Positions 56,450 to 64,000 of a stretch of 64,000 nucleotides of DNA are shown here, one piece after another. The stretch comes from Methylobacterium sp. E-045 (lineage in GTDB: Bacteria; Pseudomonadota; Alphaproteobacteria; Rhizobiales; Beijerinckiaceae). Location: positions 1 to 64,000 of the forward strand of contig NZ_JAKSYE010000014.1 in the NCBI RefSeq assembly GCF_022829685.1. Direction: 5' to 3'. The notes beneath the pieces are model-generated. The model ran no database searches and had not been told where the DNA came from. It was given only the letters and a program-made list of their open reading frames with translations. The stretch's first letter is position 1. Every line of letters starts with the position of its first letter. A program made the position numbers and the translations under genes.

Positions 56450-56977
56450 TCACGCAGAGCTGAGCGCCTTCTCAAGCTCGCTTTTCGACATGGTGGACCG
56501 GCCGCGAATATTCGCCGACTTGGCCTTCCGCATCAGTTCCGCTTTCGTCGGGCCGCCGGACGCCCTTCCTTGCTTGGCCCCGGCATTCCTGGCGGACGCG
56601 GATTTCTCGGCCACGTCCTTCGGCTGAGGGGAGAACTGCTTACCGTCCTTGGTATCCGCACGTTTCTTTCGGGTGGAGCGGTCATACTCGTCCTTCGACA
56701 AGGATGCTCGGGCCTTCTTTGGAAGATAGCGCTCTCCAGTCTCACCGCTCGGCTTGCCGGATTTCGTATCCCATTCCTCTTCCGACCATTGCGTCAGGCT
56801 GTTCTCGTCGGACTTCTTGTCCTTATAGCCGCCCCCGGCGTCCTTGTAGGCCTTCGTCGCGGCCTGCGCCTTGCGGGCGGACCATTGACCGGGCTTGCCT
56901 CCCTTGTCGGAAGCGGTCACCTCCGACTTGATCTTGTCCCACAGCTTAGGGTCGGCTTTCTCTGCGCTGGCCGTCAT
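56450..56977 (-). CDS. DUF5872 domain protein with SAP/Rho-N-like tail
   Basis: The 175-residue protein contains KADPKLWDKIKSEVTASDKGGKPGQWSARKAQAATKAYKDAGGGYK and LTQWSEEEWDTKSGKPSGETGERYLPKKARASLSKDEYDRS, which match the DUF5872 pattern. The C-terminal helix pair TKAELMRKAKSANIRGRSTMSKSELEKALSSA resembles a SAP or Rho-N DNA-binding motif. It is very Lys-rich. Such proteins occur with stress genes in methylobacteria. Function unknown. Confidence 0.75.
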   Translation of the reverse strand: MTASAEKADPKLWDKIKSEVTASDKGGKPGQWSARKAQAATKAYKDAGGGYKDKKSDENSLTQWSEEEWDTKSGKPSGETGERYLPKKARASLSKDEYDRSTRKKRADTKDGKQFSPQPKDVAEKSASARNAGAKQGRASGGPTKAELMRKAKSANIRGRSTMSKSELEKALSSA

Positions 56978-57194
56978 CGTTCGCGCCTATGCTTGTTTCC
57001 GTGCGATCAACCTGCACCAGGGGGGGCAGTTCCCGGTGGACGGCGTGTCATCCATCCGTGAGAAACCAACACGATACAGGCGACACGGTGAGAGACGTCA
57101 TCAAACCGTGATGTTGACTTGAGAGGCCACAGCCTCCACCTCGCGAACGCGCAGGGCGGCTTCCATCCCAGGCGAGACGAACGGGATTTTTGGA

Positions 57195-58130
57195 ATGAGC
57201 GAGAGCGGAGTGGCGAAGCCCACGATCTTCATCGATGGGGAGGCCGGCACCACCGGCCTCGGCATCCGCGAACGCCTGGAGCGCGAGGGCCGCGTTTCCC
57301 TGAGGAGCATCCCGCACGAGAGCCGCAAGGACATCGCGGTCAAGCGCGCCCTTCTCGCGGATGTGGATCTCGTCGTCCTGTGCCTGCCGGACGATGCGGC
57401 GAAGGAGACGGTGGCCCTGGCCGACGGCCTGCCCCGTGGCGGACCACGCATCCTGGACGCCAGCACCGCCCATCGCGTCACCCCCGGCTGGGCTTACGGC
57501 TTTGCCGAATTGAAGCCCGGTCAGGCACAGGTGATCCGGGAGGCTCGGCGCGTCGCCAATCCCGGCTGCTATCCGACCGGTGCCATCGCCCTCGTGCGGC
57601 CCCTGGTCGATGCCGGATTGCTACCGCCCGACACGCCGATCAGCGTCAACGCGGTCAGCGGCTATAGCGGCGGCGGCAAGAGCATGATCGAGGCCTATGA
57701 GGCCCGAGAGGCACCGGCCTTTCAGCTCTACGGTCTCGGCTTCGCTCACAAGCACCTGCCGGAACTGCAGACCTATGGCGGCCTGACCCGCCGGCCGATC
57801 TTCATCCCGTCCGTGGGAAACTTTCGCCAGGGCATGCTGGTGAGTATCCCGCTCCACCTCGATACCCTGCCGGGACATCCGGATGCGGCAGCTCTCCAAG
57901 CGGCCCTTGCCGCCCATTACGCCGGAAGCACGATGGTGACGGTGGTTCAGACCAGCCCGGACGACAAGCCGGACGCCGAGGCCTTGAACGACACCGATTT
58001 CCTTGAATTGCGGGTCTATGGCACGCCGGACCATGCACAGGCGCTGCTCGTCGCCCGGCTCGACAATCTCGGCAAGGGCGCATCCGGCGCCGCCGTGCAG
58101 AATATCGGCCTCATGCTGGGTTTGGATTAG
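57195..58130 (+). CDS. argC: N-acetyl-gamma-glutamyl-phosphate reductase, type 2
   Basis: The 311-residue enzyme is the short (AGPR_2) type. [18 protein letters not shown] at residues 11-28 is the NADPH loop, [13 protein letters not shown] contains the catalytic Cys, and [16 protein letters not shown] and FAHKHLPEL belong to the substrate site. It reduces N-acetylglutamyl phosphate to N-acetylglutamate semialdehyde in arginine synthesis. No other arg gene is near. The ATG at 57195 is taken as start, after a weak GGAATG context. Confidence 0.95.
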   Translation: MSESGVAKPTIFIDGEAGTTGLGIRERLEREGRVSLRSIPHESRKDIAVKRALLADVDLVVLCLPDDAAKETVALADGLPRGGPRILDASTAHRVTPGWAYGFAELKPGQAQVIREARRVANPGCYPTGAIALVRPLVDAGLLPPDTPISVNAVSGYSGGGKSMIEAYEAREAPAFQLYGLGFAHKHLPELQTYGGLTRRPIFIPSVGNFRQGMLVSIPLHLDTLPGHPDAAALQAALAAHYAGSTMVTVVQTSPDDKPDAEALNDTDFLELRVYGTPDHAQALLVARLDNLGKGASGAAVQNIGLMLGLD

Positions 58131-59543
58131 AAGCTCGGTGCGGATTGGGGCAAAGGCCGATGCACCTCCATGTCCTTGTTGTCGGACATGCCCCAATCCC
58201 CCGGCTTAGAAAGTTCCCGCGCCGCCCCTAATCTACGCGTCGCGATGCCGCAGGCTTGGGTCATGGCCTCTGTGGGCAGGTTCAGCACCCTGAACCAGGG
58301 TGAATCTGTGCTTTTAACTTTGAAAAGCAGGCGGTGCGACAAGATCGCAGGTAAAGGCGGTCCGACGATCGACCGAATCCACGAACGGGCAGTGCGACAT
58401 TCGCCAACAGCACGCCTCAAGCTGAAAGCACGAGCGAACCATCTCTATGCGCCCGAGCTGCGTCTGCCCCAATCCGTTGAAGCGACGTCGGCGCTCGTCG
58501 ATCCCATCTCGGCCAAGCTGCTGAACGCCGCTCTCACGTTGCGGTCTGGTTTCCCGGTGCAGAAAGGCCGGAAATAGGCGAAATATTCAGCAAATCCTAA
58601 AACCGCGGGCAGCAAGTCCGAGCGATTTTATTGTCCAACCTGCAATTTTGCATGTTCGTCCCCGGAACTGTTCACCGTCGGGCAAGTTAGGCGTCCGTGC
58701 TTGATGATCGCGAGATGACGCCGGCGCATTTGCGTTGAGCGGAAGCGACATCATCCTTCGGCGACTCGCTGATCTGTGTTCCTTGGCCATGTTCAGTGCC
58801 CGAGAACATGACGATCATTCGTTCAATGGCGAGGGCGATGCATTGCTGCAGGGATGCTCGGTGGGCCTGCCGGCACCGTCGGAGGGCTTCAGATTATAGT
58901 ATGGTGGGAGTGCATAGATACGACTTTATGAGAGTATACTTTCGGGCGGACCACGTGCAATCTGCGGGTCCGATCGGCCAGATCGCGATTCGATATGTAA
59001 CCGGGCGTCACAGTCGGTCGTATACCGGCATCGATGGGCGGGGGTGGCAATAGGAGCATTCTGTTGCACACTTGAACAGAATTGCCAACGGGCGGCTTGA
59101 AACCGTTGCTGTCTCCAACGGGATGATTTTTGCAAGCCGGCCTTCGTCGACGGTGGACCGTAATGGCGACCGGCCATCATGAATACCATGCTCGGCCGAC
59201 CGGGCGTTCAAGGCTGGCGAACCTGCAAGGAGCGGTTGAGACCGTTTTTATCGATACCCCGTGCCAGTGGCAAAGTTCTTCACGACCTCCTTCGCTTGAC
59301 CCGATGTTGAGCGGGCTCCCACGACGCTCTAGTGCGGCAGAACGAACGACAAACTGTGCTTGCCCCACCGCCCAAACGTTCGGGCAACGGACGATGTGGG
59401 CTCCGCACACCGCCAACACGCGAAACATTTGAACGAATGATCCTTAAACCGGTGAATTTCTTCCAATAACATCTTGCTAGATGCGCAAACAGTGCATAGG
59501 CTTGCGTACAGTTTCAACATAGCGAACCGATGGCGTGAATTTC
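58131..59543. other. 1.4-kb stretch without a convincing gene
   Basis: No frame here has a family signature or the codon bias of the neighbours. The longest, 58170-58577 on the plus strand, has low complexity and no recognisable domain. Base composition is less GC-rich than the flanks. The last 200 bp, close to the MucR start, are probably the promoter region. The rest may be degraded DNA. Confidence 0.5.
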
Positions 59544-60077
59544 ATGAGTGAATCAGACACCGACTCAGCCCGTCTCATCACCTTAGCGGCGGACATCGTC
59601 TCGGCGTATGTCAGCAACAATCATGTGCAGAGCGCGGAACTGCCTAAGCTCCTCAGTGACGTGCACGAGGCCATTCGTTCGGTGAGCACGAGCAGCGCAC
59701 CGGCCGCGGAAACCGGCCCGCCGAAGGCGACGCCACAGGAAATCCGCCGCTCGGTGACGCCCGATTACTTGGTGAGCTTCGAGGACGGCAAGCAGTACAA
59801 GACGCTGCGTCGGCACCTCACCCTGCGCGGTCTGACCCCCGAACAGTACCGGGCCAAATGGGGCCTGCAGCCGGATTACCCGATGACGTCGGCCGCCTAT
59901 TCCGAGCAGCGTTCGGAACTGGCTCGCGCCCTTGGTCTCGGTCAGCAACGTCGCAAGACCGCCCCCCCTGTATCCAAGGCAGTGCCCGAGGAAGTCGTCA
60001 GCGAGCCGGAGGAGGAAGCCGTTGTGGCTCCGCCGGAGAAGAAGCGTCGTGGTCCCCGCAAGAAGCAGGCGGCCTGA
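59544..60077 (+). CDS. MucR/Ros-family transcriptional regulator, zinc site lost
   Basis: From the ATG at 59544 the protein has 177 residues (a GTG at 59535 would add three). The N-terminal helix is LITLAADIVSAYVSNNHVQSAELPKLLSDVHEAI, which matches MucR oligomerisation. The Ros-type finger is SVTPDYLVSFEDGKQYKTLRRHLTLRGLTPEQYRAKWGLQPDYPM. The position of the first zinc Cys is Ser, the second is Asp, one His remains and the last His is missing, so it probably does not bind zinc. The C-terminus is a charged Lys/Arg/Glu tail. MucR proteins bind AT-rich DNA and control surface polysaccharide and stress genes. Confidence 0.9.
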   Translation: MSESDTDSARLITLAADIVSAYVSNNHVQSAELPKLLSDVHEAIRSVSTSSAPAAETGPPKATPQEIRRSVTPDYLVSFEDGKQYKTLRRHLTLRGLTPEQYRAKWGLQPDYPMTSAAYSEQRSELARALGLGQQRRKTAPPVSKAVPEEVVSEPEEEAVVAPPEKKRRGPRKKQAA

Positions 60078-60823
60078 ACTTCCCCCGACGGCACGTGCTT
60101 GCGCGCCGTCCGGTCTATCCGATCACTGCTCATGAAGCCCATTTCCGGCGCGTTGCTGGGAGTGGGTTTTGCCGCGACTATGCAAAGTCCTATTGAGTGA
60201 CATCACGGCCGCCGCACGGCTCGATGATCTGTCAGCGACGGACGCGTTGCAGGCCCATGTTCCACAACCGACATGGTCTTGGATTGTTAGAGTGCCTCAC
60301 AGAGCTCCCGCTCACCCTCGGTTTCCGCTCTGAGCACCGCGGCGCAGCGGGAGTTTTGTGAGAAACACTGAGGCAGCGCGGCCGGCACGTCTGCCGGATA
60401 TCCGACGATGCCGGTTCAGCACCTCTCGCAAGGTGGCCTCGATCATGAGACCGTTCGGTTCGACTGTTCCGATCGGCCGTATGACGGCAAGCGTCCGCGC
60501 ACCATCGTCCGTACCGAGCCTTATCAAAGAGCGGTCTTCCGCATCCTTCTGTGGCTTGTCGGCTCCATTCCGGCCCTCGCTTACAAGTTCACGGTTGCAT
60601 CACGATGCACGGGGCGAGATTCGGCGGTGAACGGGAGGAGTGCGATGCAGCCCACATCCACTCCTGAAGAGGCTGAAGGCTGCGGGATCCTTGACCGGCC
60701 CCGACGTGGCCATCGAGCGAGCGTCGTCATCCTCTTCGGCAAATTCCCGTTGTGTGACGGCAGCGCTCGCCTGAGGCTAATGACAGCTCGGGAGGGGGGT
60801 GTTAGGAGAGGCGCGGCACCCCC
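60078..60823. other. 746-bp stretch without a convincing gene
   Basis: Open frames here (for example 60408-60833) lack family signatures and overlap the tRNA-Arg gene. It lies between MucR and tRNA-Arg. No repeat or element was recognised. Confidence 0.5.
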
Positions 60824-60900
60824 GACTCCGTAGCTCAGCTGGATAGAGCAGCCGCCTTCTAAGCGGCAGGTCGTTGGTTCGAGCCCAACCGGGGTCGCCA
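60824..60900 (+). tRNA. tRNA-Arg (anticodon UCU)
   Basis: A 77-nt cloverleaf. The acceptor GACTCCG pairs with CGGGGTC, the D arm is AGCTCAGCTGGATAGAGC, the anticodon stem GCCGC-CTTCTAA-GCGGC carries TCT, the T arm has GGTTCGAGCCC, and CCA is encoded at 60898-60900. tRNA-Arg genes are frequent integration sites, but no integrase is seen in the window. Confidence 0.96.
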
Positions 60901-61044
60901 TGCCCTCTCTCTCTGTGACGCCGCGAGATCGCTCAGGGCGCTTCGGTCACCAAACCCTCCGGACATGAGAACGGCGCCTCCACTGGTTGGGAAGCGCCTT
61001 GTGGATCGTCACGGGATGCCCGTGGGGCCTTGCCGGCGGGCAGG

Positions 61045-61070
61045 GATGCTCCCGGCAGGCCGGGAGCATC
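61045..61070. terminator. Hairpin between tRNA-Arg and the Tyr-rich protein
   Basis: GATGCTCCCGG (61045-61055) is complementary to CCGGGAGCATC (61060-61070). GTCCTTTA follows on the plus strand, and the minus-strand gene ends at 61082. It may end both transcripts. Confidence 0.5.
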
Positions 61071-61081
61071 GTCCTTTATAG

Positions 61082-61357
61082 TCAGTAGCCGAACCGCACG
61101 TAGGGGCGGGGCGCATAGGCGTAGGGCCGGTAATACGGACGGTAGTACGGCCGATACCCGTAGCCATAGCCGTAGACCGGCACCGGACGGGGCGCGTAGT
61201 AGCCGAACGCGCGGGACGTGGCCCGGCATCCGAACGCGGACGGATAGTAACCGTAGCCGCAGCCGCCGGCGGCCTCGGCCGTCGTGGTGGTGGCGGCAGC
61301 CATCGTCAGGCCGCCGATGACGGCGCCGATGAGGCCCAAAGTCTTCACGTGCTTCAT
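61082..61357 (-). CDS. Tyr/Arg/Pro-rich secreted protein
   Basis: The start at 61357 (MKHVKTLGLIGAVIGGLTMA) gives 91 residues with a signal peptide ending AEA. The mature part is GGCGYGYYPSAFGCRATSRAFGYYAPRPVPVY and then repeats of YGYGYGYRPYYRPYYRPYAY, a low-complexity Tyr/Arg/Pro tail. Two cysteines may form a disulfide. The type is common in rhizobial and methylobacterial envelopes but has no known role. Confidence 0.7.
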   Translation of the reverse strand: MKHVKTLGLIGAVIGGLTMAAATTTTAEAAGGCGYGYYPSAFGCRATSRAFGYYAPRPVPVYGYGYGYRPYYRPYYRPYAYAPRPYVRFGY

Positions 61358-61644
61358 GACAGGAACTCCAGATCGCATCCCCTCGGGACCACGGCTTCAC
61401 CTCGGGGCGTGACGCATCTAGACACCCGATCGCTGAACGAATTCTGACATTTCCGGCGGCGGAAGCCCCTTCCGACGCCGGCGAGCTTGAGCGCGCGATT
61501 TCGTGATTGAGAAAGGGTTATCGCGCGCTTCCCGCCCCCGGCCGGGCGCGCGTCCCCGCCGCGACGGACGGGATTGACGCCGCCCGCAGATGAGGTCTCC
61601 TCGCCCGACACCCGTCCATGTCCTCGACAGAGCGAAAGTCCGCC

Positions 61645-62244
61645 ATGACAGACCTCAAGACCCTGCGCGACGTCTCGGGCCTGAGCCCGGCACCGGCGAG
61701 ACTCCGGGCCTCCGCCCTGATCATGATCGACCTGCAGAACACCTACCGCGAGGGAATCATGCGCCTCGAGCAGGTGGAGCCCGCCATCCGCGCCGCGCGC
61801 GAACTTCTCGCCCGCGCGAGAGAGGCCGGCATTCCCATCGTCCACATCCAGCACGATGCCGGGCCGGGTTCGCCCTACGACATCTCCGCCGCCATCGGGC
61901 GGATCAGCGCCGAGGTGGCGCCGCAGGCGGGCGAGACCGTCATCGTGAAGAACTATCCCAACGCCTTCGTGGGCACGAACCTGCAGGCGCATCTCAAGGA
62001 GTCCGGCGTGCAGTCGGTGCTGCTCGCCGGCTTCATGACGCATATGTGCATCAACTCGACGGCACGCGGCGCTTTCAACCTCGGCTTCAGCCCGACGGTC
62101 GTGGCCTCCACCACCGCCACCCGTGCCCTGCCCGGCCCCGATGGTTCGGTGGTGCCCGCGAGCGCCCTGCAGGCCGCGAGCCTGGCCACCCTCGGCGATC
62201 TCTTCGCCGTGATCGCACCGAGCGTCGGCGACATTGCGGACTGA
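61645..62244 (+). CDS. Isochorismatase-like cysteine hydrolase
   Basis: From the ATG at 61645 the protein has 199 residues; an upstream ATG at 61618 adds nine. The catalytic Asp is in ALIMIDLQNTYREG, the Lys in VIVKNYPNAFVGTNL and the nucleophile Cys in AGFMTHMCINSTARGAFNLGF, the D-K-C triad. Family members hydrolyse isochorismate, nicotinamide, biuret or carbamoyl compounds, and this one cannot be assigned. It is 81 bp before poxB on the same strand. Confidence 0.92.
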   Translation: MTDLKTLRDVSGLSPAPARLRASALIMIDLQNTYREGIMRLEQVEPAIRAARELLARAREAGIPIVHIQHDAGPGSPYDISAAIGRISAEVAPQAGETVIVKNYPNAFVGTNLQAHLKESGVQSVLLAGFMTHMCINSTARGAFNLGFSPTVVASTTATRALPGPDGSVVPASALQAASLATLGDLFAVIAPSVGDIAD

Positions 62245-62325
62245 GCCGTTCCGGCGCCTCATATCCGCTCACCGGGAACGTGTGCGGCGCAGCATCGTTC
62301 GGCTTCTGAAGCAGGAGCCGAACCC

Positions 62326-64000
62326 ATGAAAATCGACATCGTCGCGGATCTCGTCGTCGAAACCTTGCAGCAGGTGGGTGTCCGGCGGATCTACGGTGTC
62401 GTCGGCGACAGCCTCAACGCCATCACCGAGTCGATCCGGGCGCGGGGCGTCATCGATTGGGTGCATGTGCGCCACGAGGAGGTCGGTGCCTTCGCGGCCG
62501 GAGCGGAAAGCCAGATCACGGGGGAGCTGGCGGTCTGCGCCGGCTCCTGCGGTCCCGGTCACGTCCATCTCGTCAACGGGCTGTTCGATTGCCACCGGAG
62601 CCGGACGCCGGTCCTGGCCATCGCCGCGCATATCCCCTCCGCCGAGATCGGCTCCGGCTACTTCCAGGAGACCGACCCGAAGGCTCTGTTCGCCCAGTGC
62701 AGCCATTACTGCGAACTCGTCTCGGACCCGTCGCAGCTGCCGTTCGTTCTCGAGAACGCCATCCGCGCCGCGGTGGGGCAGGGTGGTGTCGCGGTGGTGA
62801 TCATCCCCGGCGACGTGGCGTTGAAGGATGCGCCAACCCGCGCCATCGCGCCCAATGCCGGCCTGTTGCCGGCAAAACCGCTGATCCGTCCGGTGGAGGC
62901 CGAGCTCAACGCTCTGGCCGAACTCCTCGACGGCTCGTCCAAGATCACGCTGCTCTGCGGCCGGGGCTGCGCCGGCGCCCATGCCGAACTGTTGCAGCTC
63001 GCCGAGGCCCTGAAGAGCCCCATCGTCCACGCCCTGGGCGGCAAGGAGCACGTGGAATACGACAACCCCTACGATGTCGGAATGACCGGCCTCATCGGGT
63101 TCTCGTCCGGCTACGCGGCGATGCGCGACTGCGACACGCTGCTGATGCTCGGCACCGATTTTCCCTACAAGCAGTTCTATCCCGCGAATGCCAAGGTGGC
63201 GCAGATCGACCTGCGCTCGAACCAGCTAGGCCGGCGCACGAGGCTCGATCTCGGCCTCGTCGGCGACGTGCGCGACACGATCACGGCGCTCCTGCCGAAG
63301 CTCGGCGTGAAATCCGACCGGACCTGGCTCGATGCCAGCCTGAAGCACTATGCCAAGGCACGCGAAGACCTCGACGATCTCGCCACCGGAGCCCCGACCA
63401 AGGGCTGGTTCGGCCTGAAATCGGCCAAGTCCCCGATCCACCCGCAATATCTCACCAAGCTCCTCAGCGAGGCTGCGGCGCAGGACGCGGTCTTCACGGC
63501 AGATGTCGGCACGCCGACGATCTGGGCGGCGCGCTACCTGAAGATGAACGGCAAGCGCCGGCTCCTCGGCTCCTGGGTCCATGGCTCGATGGCCAATGCC
63601 ATGGCGCAGGGCATCGGCGTGCAGGCGGCCTGTCCCGGACGGCAGGTGGTCTCCCTGTCCGGAGACGGCGGCTTCACCATGCTGATGGGCGACCTGCTGA
63701 CCCTGCGGCAGGAAAAGCTGCCCCTGAAGGTCGTGATCTACAACAACGGCTCCCTCGGCTTCGTCGAGATGGAGATGAAGGCCGCGGGCTATCTCGAGAC
63801 CGGCGTCACCCTGGAAAACCCGGACTTCGCCGCCATGGCGCGCGCCGCCGGCCTCCACGCGGTGCGGGTGGAAGACCCCGCTGAGTTGGAGGGCGCGATC
63901 CGCGAAGTGCTCGCCCATGACGGACCGGCGGTGCTCGACGTGGTGGTCAACCGCCAGGAACTCTCGATTCCCCCGAAGATCGACGGTCAGCAGGTGAAGG
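62326..64000 (+). CDS. poxB: Pyruvate dehydrogenase (quinone)-like TPP enzyme, cut by the window end
   Basis: The gene runs from the ATG at 62326 (CAGGAGC upstream) beyond the window; 558 residues are seen. The TPP-enzyme layout is complete apart from the end: [18 protein letters not shown] with the catalytic Glu near 50, the central FAD-type domain, and [34 protein letters not shown], the GDG-NN thiamine-binding motif. The sequence follows PoxB, which makes acetate and CO2 from pyruvate and passes electrons to ubiquinone at the membrane. A related acetolactate synthase-like enzyme is less likely but not excluded. Confidence 0.9.
   Translation, partial: MKIDIVADLVVETLQQVGVRRIYGVVGDSLNAITESIRARGVIDWVHVRHEEVGAFAAGAESQITGELAVCAGSCGPGHVHLVNGLFDCHRSRTPVLAIAAHIPSAEIGSGYFQETDPKALFAQCSHYCELVSDPSQLPFVLENAIRAAVGQGGVAVVIIPGDVALKDAPTRAIAPNAGLLPAKPLIRPVEAELNALAELLDGSSKITLLCGRGCAGAHAELLQLAEALKSPIVHALGGKEHVEYDNPYDVGMTGLIGFSSGYAAMRDCDTLLMLGTDFPYKQFYPANAKVAQIDLRSNQLGRRTRLDLGLVGDVRDTITALLPKLGVKSDRTWLDASLKHYAKAREDLDDLATGAPTKGWFGLKSAKSPIHPQYLTKLLSEAAAQDAVFTADVGTPTIWAARYLKMNGKRRLLGSWVHGSMANAMAQGIGVQAACPGRQVVSLSGDGGFTMLMGDLLTLRQEKLPLKVVIYNNGSLGFVEMEMKAAGYLETGVTLENPDFAAMARAAGLHAVRVEDPAELEGAIREVLAHDGPAVLDVVVNRQELSIPPKIDGQQVK

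Noticed and set aside
58170..58577. Putative 135-residue protein
   Set aside because: It has no recognisable domain, an unusual residue mix for the genome, and no ribosome binding site.
60408..60833. Putative 141-residue protein before tRNA-Arg
   Set aside because: It runs into the tRNA gene and has no family signature or normal codon bias.

Overview
The window is high-GC alphaproteobacterial chromosome. The gene set (MucR/Ros regulator, NDUFS4-type complex I subunit, SURF1, rplM-rpsI, ffh-rpsP-rimM and trmD, a serC leader-like hairpin and a formaldehyde-activating-enzyme homologue) points to a Rhizobiales methylotroph, most likely Methylobacterium or Methylorubrum. That genus call is an inference from gene content, not from a database match.

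Layout. 1-3000: tail of a VapC-type toxin, ychF, a double-hotdog MaoC protein, and a MazE-like antitoxin followed by a gutted mazF. 3006-8356: mtnA, serA and serC (minus strand, with palindromic repeats between genes), then trmD. 8492-13262: two plus-strand genes (exported methyltransferase, DUF4239-like membrane protein) separate trmD from rimM-rpsP-ffh. 13450-18934: small and redox genes (an interrupted small membrane protein, LLM flavin oxidoreductase, zinc-ribbon MBL protein, GST, two tiny flagellar-rod-like proteins, PilZ, tRNA-Pro, NDUFS4-like protein). 19311-23649: a lower-GC surface-sugar locus with a GT61 glycosyltransferase, rfbF, rfbG and a reductase/epimerase. 23712-34375: SHOCT protein, glgX, LOV histidine kinase, icd, Fae homologue, trmJ-like gene and a GGDEF-EAL protein. 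34376-39173: two O-acetylhomoserine sulfhydrylase paralogues flanking a receiver protein, then an MHS-type transporter. 39240-43037: a single 1265-residue gene, lower in GC than its neighbours, with a PD-(D/E)xK-like N-terminus, a STAND-like P-loop NTPase and a long helical C-terminus. It sits alone between housekeeping genes and is the best candidate for an undescribed, probably anti-phage, system. 43225-48525: CoA-binding protein, thioesterase with a 190-bp tandem repeat after it, rplM-rpsI, and an S9 peptidase. 48530-55385: surf1 and cyoDCBA (minus strand), with a divergent MHS transporter. 55461-64000: small secreted proteins, argC, a 1.4-kb stretch without a gene, a zinc-less MucR, tRNA-Arg, a Tyr-rich secreted protein, a cysteine hydrolase and poxB (cut by the window end).

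Together the genes cover serine and methionine metabolism, the translation and SRP core, a quinol oxidase terminal branch, a small surface-polysaccharide module and signalling (LOV kinase, c-di-GMP, receivers). Accessory DNA is limited to the toxin-antitoxin remnants, the sugar locus, the large NTPase gene and the dispersed CCCTCTCC-type palindromic repeats. No CRISPR array, integrase, intact insertion sequence or rRNA gene was seen.
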